The notes under the pieces were generated by a model. It did not search any database, was not told where the DNA came from, and saw only the letters and a list, made by a program, of their open reading frames with translations. A DNA stretch of 64,000 nt. Origin: Phaeobacter piscinae (GTDB lineage: Bacteria > Pseudomonadota > Alphaproteobacteria > Rhodobacterales > Rhodobacteraceae). Within the stretch, counting starts at the first letter, position 1; each line of letters starts with the position of its first letter. Location of the stretch: NCBI RefSeq assembly GCF_002407245.1, contig NZ_CP010681.1:310001-374000 (forward strand), in the 5' to 3' direction. The translations under genes and the position numbers were made by a program. Shown one piece after another: positions 43,700-53,368 of the stretch.

Positions 43700-44902
43700 T
43701 TACACGCGTTCCAGGATCAGGGCAGTGCCCTGTCCGACGCCGACGCACATGGTGCAAAGCGCATAGCGCCCGCCGGTGCGTTGCAATTGATAGGCAGCGG
43801 TCAGCACCAGCCGCGCGCCGGACATACCCAGCGGGTGGCCAAGCGCGATTGCACCGCCGTTGGGATTAACATGGGGTGCATCGTCGGCAACGCCAAGTTC
43901 GCGCAGTGTCGCAAGGCCCTGCGAGGCAAACGCCTCGTTCAGTTCGATCACGTCCATCTGTTCGATGGTCAGGCCGGTACGCTCCAAAACCTTGCGGGTG
44001 GCAGGCACCGGGCCGATGCCCATGATGCGCGGCTCGACCCCGGCAGCGGCCATGCCGACGATGCGGGCCATAGGCTTCAGGCCGTTCTTCGCGGCCGCGG
44101 CCTCATTCGCCATCAGGATCGCCGCAGCACCGTCGTTGACGCCGGAGGCGTTGCCGGCTGTCACGCTCTTGTCCGGGCCGTTGACGCCCTTGAGGCCTGC
44201 CAGCTTCTCAGCCGAGGTGCCGGGGCGGGGGTGTTCGTCGGTGTCCACCACTAGATCATCGCCCTTGCGCTGGGGGATGGTGACCGGGGTGATCTCGTCT
44301 TTGAAGATACCGGCCTCATGTGCTGCGGCCCAGCGGGCCTGGCTGCGGGCGGCGAATGCGTCCTGATCCTCGCGGGAGATGCCGTAATCTTCGGCCACAT
44401 TATCGGCGGTCTGCGGCATCGAGTCGGTGCCGTACATCTTCTCCATTTTCGGGTTCACGAAACGCCAGCCGATGGTGGTATCATAGACTGCGTTGGCGCG
44501 GGTGAAGGCGGAAGTCGCCTTGGGCATCACGAACGGCGCGCGGCTCATGCTTTCGACGCCGCCGGCGATGGCCATGTCGTAGTCGCCAGCCTTGATCCCG
44601 CGTGAGGCCATACCGACCGCATCCATGCCGGAGGCGCAGAGCCGGTTGATCGTGGTGCCCGGTACATCCACCGGCAGGCCTGCCAGCAGTGCTGCCATGC
44701 GCGCCACGTTGCGGTTGCTTTCGCCGGCCTGATTGGCATCACCCAGGATCACATCGTCCAGGCTGCTCCAGTCTACATCCGGGTTGCGGGCGGCAAGCGC
44801 GGCAATCGGCAGAGCGGCAAGATCATCGGTCCGCAGCTTGCTGAGCGCGCCGCCGTAGCGGCCGATTGGGGTACGGGTGGCATCGCAGATGAAAGCATCC
44901 AT
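43700..44902 (-). CDS. pcaF: 3-oxoadipyl-CoA/3-oxo-5,6-dehydrosuberyl-CoA thiolase
   Basis: 400 aa. Thiolase with catalytic Cys in [12 protein letters not shown] near residue 90, His in [16 protein letters not shown] and the C-terminal Cys in [10 protein letters not shown]. The N-terminus [20 protein letters not shown] is that of PcaF/PaaJ. Cleaves the last beta-keto intermediate of phenylacetate (and beta-ketoadipate) degradation to acetyl-CoA. First gene of the paa operon; an operator-like palindrome lies 37 bp upstream of its start. Confidence 0.93.
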   Translation of the reverse strand: MDAFICDATRTPIGRYGGALSKLRTDDLAALPIAALAARNPDVDWSSLDDVILGDANQAGESNRNVARMAALLAGLPVDVPGTTINRLCASGMDAVGMASRGIKAGDYDMAIAGGVESMSRAPFVMPKATSAFTRANAVYDTTIGWRFVNPKMEKMYGTDSMPQTADNVAEDYGISREDQDAFAARSQARWAAAHEAGIFKDEITPVTIPQRKGDDLVVDTDEHPRPGTSAEKLAGLKGVNGPDKSVTAGNASGVNDGAAAILMANEAAAAKNGLKPMARIVGMAAAGVEPRIMGIGPVPATRKVLERTGLTIEQMDVIELNEAFASQGLATLRELGVADDAPHVNPNGGAIALGHPLGMSGARLVLTAAYQLQRTGGRYALCTMCVGVGQGTALILERV

Positions 44903-45237
44903 GGGTGTTCGCGTCTCCTCAGTGGCGGCAAGTCATAAGCCGACCATATAGTCGGTAATAGGTTCAGAAGTGATTCTCGGCAAGAGAGATGTAACCATGA
45001 AATTCACTTTCTAGAAAACTTGTAACATATTAATGATCTGCCACCGGCTGATTTGTCGGCGCGGTGCAGTGTTGGTGCGTCCAGCCCGGAAGCCTGTTTC
45101 GCTGAGCGATGAGATGTGGGATAGTTTACATGTTGACTAATTTTGTGCCTGCACGCTGACTGGCAAGGGCCTTGGCCTGCACCTTTGACGAGCGAGTCAG
45201 TAGCAGGCAGAGACTGTCAAAGGCAGAGGAGGGCTTG
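44903..45237. other. divergent intergenic region pcaF / sulfatase-like gene
   Basis: 335 bp, less GC-rich than the genes around it. Holds the operator-like palindrome at 44940-44955 near pcaF and presumably both promoters. I see nothing else that I can name. Confidence 0.5.
44940..44955 (-). promoter_or_regulatory. operator-like palindrome upstream of the paa operon
   Basis: CCGAC-catata-GTCGG, 37 bp upstream of the pcaF ATG. Extending to ACCGAC...GTCGGC it resembles the ACCGA/TCGGT half-sites I associate with TetR-type PaaR repressors of phenylacetate genes. No paaR gene is in the window. Confidence 0.45.
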
Positions 45238-46884
45238 ATGAATATTCTCTACATCATGTTTGACCAACTGAGGTTTGATTATCTCAGCTGTGCGGGGCAC
45301 CCGTACTTGGAGACACCGCACATTGATGGCCTGGCACAGCGCGGGGTGCGGTTTACGCGCGCCTATGTGCAATCGCCGACCTGTGGATCTTCGCGTATGT
45401 CCAGTTACACAGGCCGCTACCCATCAAGCCATGGCGTGCAATTTAATGGCTACCCACTGCGTGTCGGTGAATGGACGATGGGTGACCATCTGCGCAAGGC
45501 CGGGATGAGCTGCCATTTGATTGGTAAAACCCATATGGTTGCAGATGCCGAAGGGATGCAGCGTCTTGGCCTTGCTCCTGACAGCATTATTGGCGTGCGT
45601 CAGACGGAATGTGGTTTTGATCCGTTTGTTCGTGATGACGGGCTTTGGGCCGAAGGACCAGATGGTTTCTACGACAGCAAGCGCAGCCCCTATAATGAAT
45701 ATCTCAAGTCGAAGGGCTATCCGGGTGAGAACCCGTGGAGTGTTTTTGCAAATGCCGGTGCCGAGGGGCAGGATGTCGCCTCGGGCTGGTTCATGGTCAA
45801 TGCAGACAAGCCAGCCAATATTGCTGAGGAAGACAGCGAAACCCCATGGCTTACTCGTGAGGCAATGCGGTTTATTGAGGCGGCGGAACAAGACGGTGAT
45901 CAGCCTTGGTGCGCGCATCTGAGCTATATCAAACCGCATTGGCCCTACATCGTGCCAGCCCCCTATCACGATATGTATGGTGCCGAGCATGTGCTTCCGG
46001 CTGTGCGCAGTGCCGCCGAGCGGGAGGAGGCTCATCCCGTGTTCGAGGGGATGATGAACAATCAGATTGGTCAGGCTTTTTCCCGTGATGAGGTGCGCGA
46101 GAAGGTGATCCCGGCCTATATGGGATTGATTAAACAGGCCGACGATCAGATGGGCCATCTGTTTGCTTGGCTAGAGGCGACGGGACGTATGCAGGACACT
46201 ATGATCGTGCTGACGTCAGACCATGGAGATTACCTCGGCGATCATTGGCTGGGAGAAAAGAACCTGTTCCACGAACCGTCGATCAAGGTGCCATTGATTA
46301 TCTATGACCCGCGAAGTGAAGCGGATGCCACACGCGGAACCACTTGTGATGAGTTGGTTGAGGCGATTGATCTGTTGCCGACATTTCTGGAAGCAGCGGG
46401 AGGGACGCCTGCTCCACATATCCTTGAGGGGCGCTCTCTGATGCCATGGCTACGTGGCGAGATGCCCGAATGGCGCGACTATGCCGTCGCAGAGTTTGAC
46501 TATGCGACGCTGCCGTTGTGCGAAAAGCTTGGATTGGCCCCCAAAGATGCCCGCTTGTTTATGGTGGTCGATAAGCGATGGAAGTTCATGCACGCAGAAG
46601 GCGGTCTTCGCCCCATGCTGTTTGATCTTCAGGACGATCCTGATGAGTTGATAGATCTTGCTAAGGCAGGCGCGCATCAGGAGGTGATTGATCTGATGTA
46701 TGACCGTTTATTGGAGTGGGGACTGCGGATGTCTCAGCGCATCACGCTATCGGACGAACAGATTGCCACGCGGCGGGGAAAGTCAGCCCGGAAGGGGATC
46801 CTCTTAGGAGTCTACGAGGCGTCCGAGGTAGATGACACATTGACTGAGGCCTACCGCCGACCAATCCCAAAACCCGCGAACTGA
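45238..46884 (+). CDS. sulfatase/phosphonate monoester hydrolase superfamily enzyme with atypical signature
   Basis: 548 aa from the ATG at 45238 (GGAGG upstream). Alkaline-phosphatase-superfamily hydrolase: metal ligands Asp9/Gln10 in MFDQLRFDYLSC, TSDHGDYLGDH and the sulfatase signature region PTCGSSRMSSYTGRYP. The usual CxPxR reads Cys49-Gly-Ser-Ser-Arg53, so the Pro is replaced by Ser. If the Cys is still oxidised to formylglycine the enzyme hydrolyses sulfate or phosphonate esters. No signal peptide, so cytoplasmic. Substrate unknown. Confidence 0.88.
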   Translation: MNILYIMFDQLRFDYLSCAGHPYLETPHIDGLAQRGVRFTRAYVQSPTCGSSRMSSYTGRYPSSHGVQFNGYPLRVGEWTMGDHLRKAGMSCHLIGKTHMVADAEGMQRLGLAPDSIIGVRQTECGFDPFVRDDGLWAEGPDGFYDSKRSPYNEYLKSKGYPGENPWSVFANAGAEGQDVASGWFMVNADKPANIAEEDSETPWLTREAMRFIEAAEQDGDQPWCAHLSYIKPHWPYIVPAPYHDMYGAEHVLPAVRSAAEREEAHPVFEGMMNNQIGQAFSRDEVREKVIPAYMGLIKQADDQMGHLFAWLEATGRMQDTMIVLTSDHGDYLGDHWLGEKNLFHEPSIKVPLIIYDPRSEADATRGTTCDELVEAIDLLPTFLEAAGGTPAPHILEGRSLMPWLRGEMPEWRDYAVAEFDYATLPLCEKLGLAPKDARLFMVVDKRWKFMHAEGGLRPMLFDLQDDPDELIDLAKAGAHQEVIDLMYDRLLEWGLRMSQRITLSDEQIATRRGKSARKGILLGVYEASEVDDTLTEAYRRPIPKPAN

Positions 46885-47017
46885 TTGCAATTGCAATGTC
46901 TGAAGAGACGCGCCGTCATAAGTCGCAGATGTTGAGCGACGCTTGGCAAGCCGCAGTGAGGCGCGGCATGATGGGTCTTGTCAGCTTGCGGAGCCATATC
47001 TAGGGTGAGTTCCATGT

Positions 47018-47044
47018 TGCGGAATGATGTTCCGCATTGCGAAA
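47018..47044 (+). promoter_or_regulatory. inverted repeats upstream of the beta-oxidation operon
   Basis: TGCGGAA (47018-47024) and TTCCGCA (47030-47036) form a perfect repeat with a 5-bp centre. The right arm also pairs with TTGCGAAA that follows (to 47044), giving three half-sites. TTCC/GGAA-type palindromes are typical of IclR-family operators. Located about 115 bp before the start codon at 47159. The rest of 46885-47158 is non-coding. Confidence 0.45.
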
Positions 47045-47158
47045 TTGATAGGGCCGAAGCCTGCGCCGACTAAGGATAGTCACGCCGCAGACCGGCTCCG
47101 GTGAGCTGCGCCGTGCTAAAGTCCTGATCGGCACCGCCCGCAAAAAGAGGAAAGTTCC

Positions 47159-49252
47159 ATGACCGAAGCCATTGTCTACGAGCGGATTGGCGACATCGCA
47201 GTTCTTGCCGCACAGAACCCGCCGGTGAATGCACTTGGTATAGATGTGCGCCGCGGTCTGTTGGCAGGAATTGAGCGGGCCGAGACGGAAGGCGCGCGTG
47301 CCGTATTGATCTATGGCGAGGGGCGGACTTATTTCGCGGGCGCTGATATCCGTGAATTTGGCAAACCCATGGAAGAACCAGGCCTGCCGGATCTCTGCAA
47401 CCGTATCGAAGCCGCCAAGCTGATCGTCGTATCGGCCCTGCACGGCACAGCGCTGGGCGGGGGGTTGGAGGTTGCACTTTCCTCGCACTACAGGATCGCC
47501 GTGCCAGGCGCCAAGATGGGGCTGCCGGAAGTCCATCTGGGGATCATTCCAGGCGCCGGTGGAACCCAGAGGCTACCTCGCGTCGCAGGGACAGAGGCCG
47601 CATTGGAGATGATCACGACCGGCCGCCACGTGGCCGCTGCCGAGGCTTTCGATAAGGGCGTTATTGATCGTATTGCTGAGGGCAGCCCGCGCGAGGTTGG
47701 ACTGGCCTATACCCGTGAACTCCTCGAACAGAATGCGCCGCGTCGCCCGATCTGTGACATGCCCGCGCCGGAGCCCGTCGATTTTGATGCCACATATGAG
47801 CGTGTTCTGGCCCGTGGGCGCGGCCAGCTCTCCCCGGCGATTGCGGTGCGTGCGGTCCAGGCCGCCTGCGAGGCGCCAAGTTTTCTTGATGGTGTGCGGC
47901 AAGAACGAGAATTGTTTATGAAGCTGATGCAAAGCGATCAGCGGCAGGGGTTGATCCACGCTTTCTTCTCAGAACGGGCGGTCAGCAAACTGCCCGAGCT
48001 TGCTGATGTAACTCCTCGCGATATTGCCGCAATGGGGGTCATCGGCGGTGGTACCATGGGGGCTGGCATCGCGACAGCTGCGCTGCTGGCAGGACTGTCG
48101 GTTGTGCTGATTGAACGGGACGAGGCGGCCTCGGTTGCGGCACGGGAGCGGATTGAAGGCAATCTCAAGGGCGCGCTGAAGCGGGGCAAGATCAGCCAGT
48201 CACATTTCGACGCTATTCTCAATGAGGCGCTTGAACTGGCAACGAATTATGCTGCTCTGTCGCAGGTCGATCTGGTGGTCGAAGCTGTTTTTGAAGACAT
48301 GGATGTGAAACGCGACGTTTTTGCAGCGTTGGATGAGCATTGCAAACCAGGCGCCATTCTCGCCAGCAACACATCATATCTGGATATCAATGACATTGCG
48401 GCCGCCACCGGTCGGCCATCTGATGTGATCGGACTGCATTTTTTCTCGCCCGCACATGTGATGAAGCTGTTGGAGGTGGTGGTCGCGGATCAGACCGCGC
48501 CTGATGTCGTGGCCACCGGTTTCGCCCTTGGCAAAAGGCTGAAGAAAACCTCAGTACGGTCCGGCGTTTGTGATGGCTTTATCGGCAATCGGATCATGAA
48601 CAGCTATCGCAAGGCCGCTGACTACATGGTTCTGGACGGCGCCTCTCCCTATCAAATCGACAAGGTGATGACCGGGTTTGGCTTCGCCATGGGGCCGTTT
48701 GCGGTCGCTGATCTCGCGGGGTTGGACATTGGCTGGGCCGCGCGCAAGCGTCGCGCGCCGACACTCGACCCACGTGAACGGGTGGTGCATTTCTCTGATA
48801 TGCTATGTGAAGGCGGCGATTTCGGGCAGAAAACCGGTCGCGGTTTTTACGTCTACGAAGAGGGCAAGCGTGGCGGGACGCCGAATCCACAGGTCGCCGA
48901 ATACATCGAACGCGATCAGCGCGATCAGGGCGTGACGCCGCAGGTTTTTGCCAATGACGAGGTTCTGCGCCGCTACATGTGCGCGATGGTCAATGAGGCG
49001 GCAAAGGTCGTCGGTGAGGGCATCGCCCGCCGCCCCCTGGATGTCGATATGGTGCTGCTGTTTGGCTACGGTTTCCCCCGGTTCTGGGGCGGCCCGCTGA
49101 AATGGGCGGACCTGCAGGGGCTGGACAGCATTCTCAAGGATATTCGCCGCTACGCCAAGGAAGATGCCTTCTTCTGGCAACCGGCCCCGCTGTTGGAGCA
49201 ATTGGTTGCCGAAGGGCGCAGCTTTGATGACCTCAACAAGGAGGCCCGCTGA
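47159..49252 (+). CDS. bifunctional enoyl-CoA hydratase / 3-hydroxyacyl-CoA dehydrogenase
   Basis: 697 aa, a FadB/FadJ-type alpha subunit. The N-terminal crotonase domain has oxyanion-hole and Glu residues in [20 protein letters not shown] and [20 protein letters not shown]. The C-terminal dehydrogenase has the NAD loop [18 protein letters not shown] near residue 295, [11 protein letters not shown] and [17 protein letters not shown] (His). Performs two consecutive beta-oxidation steps. First gene of a six-gene acyl-CoA operon; the thiolase starts 1 bp after its stop. Confidence 0.93.
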   Translation: MTEAIVYERIGDIAVLAAQNPPVNALGIDVRRGLLAGIERAETEGARAVLIYGEGRTYFAGADIREFGKPMEEPGLPDLCNRIEAAKLIVVSALHGTALGGGLEVALSSHYRIAVPGAKMGLPEVHLGIIPGAGGTQRLPRVAGTEAALEMITTGRHVAAAEAFDKGVIDRIAEGSPREVGLAYTRELLEQNAPRRPICDMPAPEPVDFDATYERVLARGRGQLSPAIAVRAVQAACEAPSFLDGVRQERELFMKLMQSDQRQGLIHAFFSERAVSKLPELADVTPRDIAAMGVIGGGTMGAGIATAALLAGLSVVLIERDEAASVAARERIEGNLKGALKRGKISQSHFDAILNEALELATNYAALSQVDLVVEAVFEDMDVKRDVFAALDEHCKPGAILASNTSYLDINDIAAATGRPSDVIGLHFFSPAHVMKLLEVVVADQTAPDVVATGFALGKRLKKTSVRSGVCDGFIGNRIMNSYRKAADYMVLDGASPYQIDKVMTGFGFAMGPFAVADLAGLDIGWAARKRRAPTLDPRERVVHFSDMLCEGGDFGQKTGRGFYVYEEGKRGGTPNPQVAEYIERDQRDQGVTPQVFANDEVLRRYMCAMVNEAAKVVGEGIARRPLDVDMVLLFGYGFPRFWGGPLKWADLQGLDSILKDIRRYAKEDAFFWQPAPLLEQLVAEGRSFDDLNKEAR

Positions 49253-49253
49253 T

Positions 49254-50429
49254 ATGAAACAGGCTGTTATCGTTTCCGCCGCCCGCACCGGTCTGGCCAA
49301 ATCCTTTCGTGGGTCTTTCAATCAGACGCATGGCGCCACTTTGGGTGGGCATGCGGTCGCCGCCGCTGTTGAGCGGGCGGGTCTGGAGGGGGGCGCAGTT
49401 GAGGATTGCATTATTGGTTGCGGCTTTCCCGAAGGGGCGACAGGGCACAATATCGGGCGCCAGATCGCTTTGCGCGCCGGCTTGCCGCAGTCTGCGGCTG
49501 GCATGACGGTGAACCGGTTCTGCGCGTCGGGCCTTCAGACCATTGCGCTGGCGGCGCAGCAAATCACTGCCGAAGGGGCCGGACCGATGGTTGCGGGCGG
49601 TGTGGAGAGTATCTCCATGGTGCAGCCCAATGTGACGCAGGTGCAGGATCCCTGGCTAAAAGAGCATAATCCTGACGTCTACATGGCGATGATTGACACG
49701 GCGGATGTCGTGGCTGAGCGCTATGGTATCAGCCGGGAGGCGCAGGACGCCTATGGCCTGCGCAGTCAGCAGAAGATCGCAGCAGCGCAGGATGCGGGCA
49801 TCTTCGACGATGAAATCGTGCCCATGCAAACGGTTATGGCAGTAAAGGACAGGGACACCGGAGAGATCAGTCATCGCGAGGTCACGGTAAATCGGGATGA
49901 ATGCAACCGCCCGCAGACGACATTGGACGGGCTGGCCGGACTGGAACCGGTGCGCGGTGCAGGCAAATTCATCACCGCAGGGAATGCCAGCCAGCTCTCG
50001 GATGGTGCGGCTGCGGTTGTGATGATGGAGGCCGATGAGGCCAGTCGCCGCGGTCTTGATCCTATGGGGGCGTTTCGGGGATTTTGCGTGGCGGGCTGCG
50101 CGCCCGATGAAATGGGCATTGGTCCCGTGCATGCCGTACCGCGCCTGCTGGAGCGGCACGGGGTGACGGTGGCAGATATTGACTTGTGGGAACTGAACGA
50201 AGCCTTCGCAAGTCAGGCGCTTTACTGCCGCGACAAACTCGGCATTCCGGATGAGATCTGCAACGTCAACGGCGGTTCAATTGCGATCGGCCACCCGTTC
50301 GGCATGACTGGCGCGCGGATGGTGGGGCACCTCTTGCGTGAGGGCCGCCGACGTGGCGCCAAACTCGGGGTGGTCACCATGTGCATAGGCGGCGGCATGG
50401 GCGCGGCGGGCCTGTTCGAGATTTATTGA
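49254..50429 (+). CDS. acetyl-CoA C-acyltransferase (thiolase)
   Basis: 391 aa from the ATG at 49254 (AAGGAGG upstream). Catalytic Cys in [12 protein letters not shown] near residue 89, His in [16 protein letters not shown] and the second Cys in [13 protein letters not shown]. Cleaves 3-ketoacyl-CoA to acetyl-CoA and shortened acyl-CoA. Follows the bifunctional enzyme gene directly, as in fadBA. Confidence 0.93.
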   Translation: MKQAVIVSAARTGLAKSFRGSFNQTHGATLGGHAVAAAVERAGLEGGAVEDCIIGCGFPEGATGHNIGRQIALRAGLPQSAAGMTVNRFCASGLQTIALAAQQITAEGAGPMVAGGVESISMVQPNVTQVQDPWLKEHNPDVYMAMIDTADVVAERYGISREAQDAYGLRSQQKIAAAQDAGIFDDEIVPMQTVMAVKDRDTGEISHREVTVNRDECNRPQTTLDGLAGLEPVRGAGKFITAGNASQLSDGAAAVVMMEADEASRRGLDPMGAFRGFCVAGCAPDEMGIGPVHAVPRLLERHGVTVADIDLWELNEAFASQALYCRDKLGIPDEICNVNGGSIAIGHPFGMTGARMVGHLLREGRRRGAKLGVVTMCIGGGMGAAGLFEIY

Positions 50430-50518
50430 TTACAACCGCGCGCGGCTCGCCATGTTGAGGGGAGCGGGACGGACAAGTCAAACATAGCAGCCAATCAGCA
50501 CGGGGAGGTGCGCGGCAT

Positions 50519-51718
50519 ATGGATCTGAATTATTCGACCGAGGACCTTGCCTTTCGCGCTGAGGTCCGCGCGTTTTTGGACGCCAAGCTGCCTCAGGATT
50601 TGTCGGATGCCGTGCGTCTGGGGCGCGGGTTGGGCAAGGAGGGGCACGATCGCTGGCACAGTATTCTGAATGAGCAGGGCTGGTTGGCACCAACCTGGCC
50701 AGAGGAATACGGGGGCTGCGGTTGGAACGCGGTTCAGCGTCATATCTTTGAGGAAGAATGCTGCCGCGCCCATGCGCCACGCATCGTCCCCTTCGGACTG
50801 ACCATGTTGGCGCCTGTTTTGCAGAAATTTGGTTCCGACGAACAGCGCGCCCATTTTCTACCAAAGATCCTTTCGGGGGAACATTGGTGGTGTCAGGGGT
50901 ATTCCGAACCGGGTGCGGGTTCTGATCTTGCCAGTCTGCGCACCCGGGCCGTTCGTGACGGGGATCATTACGTGGTCAACGGGCAGAAAACCTGGACCAC
51001 GCTCGGCCAATACGCCAACTGGATTTTCTGTCTCGTGCGGACCGACCCGGACGCGAAACAGCAGGAGGGCATTTCCTTTCTGCTGATCGATATGGATACG
51101 CCCGGTATTGAGGTGCGACCGATCATCCTGCTTGATGGCACCCACGAGGTGAACGAAGTCTGGTTCACCGATGTGCGGGTGCCGGTTGAAAACCTGGTTG
51201 GCGAGGAAAACAAAGGCTGGACCTACGCGAAGTATCTGCTGACCCATGAGCGTACGAATATCGCAGGCGTGGGGTTCAGCCAGGCGGGGTTGGACGCGGT
51301 GAAGCGGCTCGCACGTCAGCAGATCCATCGCGGCCGCCCGCTGATTGAGAACCCGCATTTCGCGGCGCGGCTGGCCCGCGCAGAAATCGACCTGATGGCT
51401 ATGGCGACCACCAATCTGCGCATCATCTCTGCCGCCGCCCAAGGTCAGGCTCCGGGCGTGGAGAGTTCGATGCTCAAAGTGAAAGGCACCGAAATCCGTC
51501 AGGAAATCAACGATCTGGCGCGCCGTGCTGCTGGCGCTTACGCGCTCCCCTTCGCGGCCGAGGCTTTGGCTGGCGACAACAGCGCCCTTGCTCCGCCGGA
51601 GGGCAGCGACACCGTTGCGGCGCAGTATTTCAACAATCGCAAGCTGTCGATCTTTGGCGGTTCGAACGAAATCCAGAAAAACATCATCGCCAAAGTATCG
51701 CTGGGAGGCCGGACATGA
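50519..51718 (+). CDS. acyl-CoA dehydrogenase family protein
   Basis: 399 aa. Flavoprotein of the ACAD family: KFGSDEQRAHFLPKILSGEHWWCQGYSEPGAGSDLAS is the FAD/substrate-binding core, and FGGSNEIQKNIIAK the C-terminal motif. Oxidises acyl-CoA to 2-enoyl-CoA. Its last 4 bases overlap the start of a second ACAD gene, a layout seen for heteromeric (alpha2beta2) acyl-CoA dehydrogenases; I infer this may be such a pair. Confidence 0.9.
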   Translation: MDLNYSTEDLAFRAEVRAFLDAKLPQDLSDAVRLGRGLGKEGHDRWHSILNEQGWLAPTWPEEYGGCGWNAVQRHIFEEECCRAHAPRIVPFGLTMLAPVLQKFGSDEQRAHFLPKILSGEHWWCQGYSEPGAGSDLASLRTRAVRDGDHYVVNGQKTWTTLGQYANWIFCLVRTDPDAKQQEGISFLLIDMDTPGIEVRPIILLDGTHEVNEVWFTDVRVPVENLVGEENKGWTYAKYLLTHERTNIAGVGFSQAGLDAVKRLARQQIHRGRPLIENPHFAARLARAEIDLMAMATTNLRIISAAAQGQAPGVESSMLKVKGTEIRQEINDLARRAAGAYALPFAAEALAGDNSALAPPEGSDTVAAQYFNNRKLSIFGGSNEIQKNIIAKVSLGGRT

Positions 51719-52860
51719 ACTTTCAGCTGACGGACGAGCGGCAGATGTTGCAGGATAGCCTGCGTCGGTTTCTTGCGGACCGCTATACGGTGGCTGCGCG
51801 AACCGAGGCGATTGCGGATCCTTCGGGGTATTCCCCTGCGATTTGGACACAACTGGCTGACTTGGGCGTGCTTGGCGCCTTGTTGCCCGAAGCGGTCGGC
51901 GGATACGGCGGCGCTGGCTTTGACATTGCGACGGTCTTTGAAGAGTTGGGTCGTGCGGGTGTGGTTGAACCGGTCCTTGATTCAGCAGTGCTCTGCGGTG
52001 CCTTGTTGTGCGGGCCAGGTGATGCGCAGCCGTCGCCCCGTGATCGGGAATATCTTGAGCGGCTGGTTGCGGGAGACCTGCAATTGGCCTTCGCCCATGG
52101 GGAGCCGACCAGCCGCTACGAGCGCACTTGGGTCGAGACCACCGCGACTGGTGATGGACAGGATGTTGTCCTGACGGGCCGCAAAACCGTGGTGGTCAAT
52201 GCTGAGGCGGCGGAGCTGTTGATTGTCTCTGCGCGCGAAGGAGGAGCCTCTGGTGACCGCGACGGCCTGTCACTGTTTCTCGTTGACCCGCAAGCGGCTG
52301 GGGTGCGCATGCAGGGCAGCGCGCTGCTGGCCGGCGGCAGAGCCGCAGAGGTTGAGCTGGACGGTGTCCACCTGCCGCACTCAGCGCGTCTTGGTACAGC
52401 AGGCGGGGCCGCTACCCGGATCGAGACCGCATTGGCTGCAGCGGAGGTTGCGCTGGCGGCAGAGACCCTTGGTGCGATGGAAACGGCTACGCGGCTGACC
52501 ATGGATTACCTCACGACGCGACAACAATTCGGGCGGCCAATTGGGACGTTCCAGGCGCTGCAACATCGTGTTGCTGAGATGCTGATTGAGGTTGAACAGG
52601 CGCGCTCTGCGGTGATCAATGCCGCGGGCCACCTTGAGGATACCCCGCAGACACGCGACCGCCACGTTGCAGCTGCACGCAATCTCATCGGTCGAACCGG
52701 GCGTCATATCGCCGAAGAGGCAATCCAGCTGCACGGCGGCATTGCAATGACCGCAGAATATGAGCTGGCCCATATCGCCAAGCGCATCGTGATGGCCGAA
52801 CATCGCTTCGGCGACGCGGACACTCAGATGGAGCGGTTCATTGACCTCTCGGCAGCTTGA
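51715..52860 (+). CDS. acyl-CoA dehydrogenase family protein (second of pair)
   Basis: 381 aa. ACAD family with a less conserved middle domain (few of the SEPxxGSD residues are visible; LAFAHGEPTSRYE stands in their place) and a C-terminal domain TTRQQFGRPIGTFQALQHRVAEM and LHGGIAMTAEYELAHIAKR that carries a Glu at the position used as base in some ACADs. The ATG overlaps the first ACAD stop (ATGA), supporting co-translation as partner subunits. Confidence 0.88.
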   Translation: MNFQLTDERQMLQDSLRRFLADRYTVAARTEAIADPSGYSPAIWTQLADLGVLGALLPEAVGGYGGAGFDIATVFEELGRAGVVEPVLDSAVLCGALLCGPGDAQPSPRDREYLERLVAGDLQLAFAHGEPTSRYERTWVETTATGDGQDVVLTGRKTVVVNAEAAELLIVSAREGGASGDRDGLSLFLVDPQAAGVRMQGSALLAGGRAAEVELDGVHLPHSARLGTAGGAATRIETALAAAEVALAAETLGAMETATRLTMDYLTTRQQFGRPIGTFQALQHRVAEMLIEVEQARSAVINAAGHLEDTPQTRDRHVAAARNLIGRTGRHIAEEAIQLHGGIAMTAEYELAHIAKRIVMAEHRFGDADTQMERFIDLSAA

Positions 52861-52903
52861 TCCGATATCGCCAACCAACTCGGCTGAGGGCGGAGAGGCG
52901 CCG

Positions 52904-53305
52904 GTGCCGGTTAAATGGATCATTGAGGATCCGGGCTGCCAGCAGCTGGTCGGCTATCGCACTGAAATTGACGCGCGCACTGGAGTCTGCCGTGTCTCAC
53001 TGGAGCTCGCACCGCAACATCTCAACCGCAACGGTCTGTTGCATGGTGGCATCGTCGCGACATTGATGGATGTGGTTTGCGGCAATACTGCCTCGCAGCA
53101 TTTCGATGCGCAGGCGCACCCGCCGGTGGTCACCGTGTCGTTGAACCTCTCTTATGTGGCTGCTGCGCGCAGGGGCCGGGTTGAGGCCACCGCCAAGGCA
53201 ACCGGTGGCGGCGCATCGTTGGCCTATGTCGCAGGCGAATTGGTGGACAGCGGTGGCCATGTGCTCGCCACGGCAAGTGGCGTATTCAAAAGGATACGCG
53301 GTTGA
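52904..53305 (+). CDS. PaaI-family hot-dog thioesterase
   Basis: 133 aa from GTG 52904, chosen because GGAGAGG sits 5 nt upstream; a TTG at 52841 would overlap the previous gene by 20 bp. HotDog motif: LAPQHLNRNGLLHGGIVATLMDVVCG (the HGG loop with nearby Asp) and VTVSLNLSYVAAARRGRVEA. Probably hydrolyses acyl-CoA released in the operon's beta-oxidation, keeping CoA free. Confidence 0.85.
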   Translation: MPVKWIIEDPGCQQLVGYRTEIDARTGVCRVSLELAPQHLNRNGLLHGGIVATLMDVVCGNTASQHFDAQAHPPVVTVSLNLSYVAAARRGRVEATAKATGGGASLAYVAGELVDSGGHVLATASGVFKRIRG

Positions 53306-53368
53306 CGCGCGCCCATTGTTTCTGCGTCGGGTGCTCGACACGGCCCATAAAATCACAGGGGATGATCC

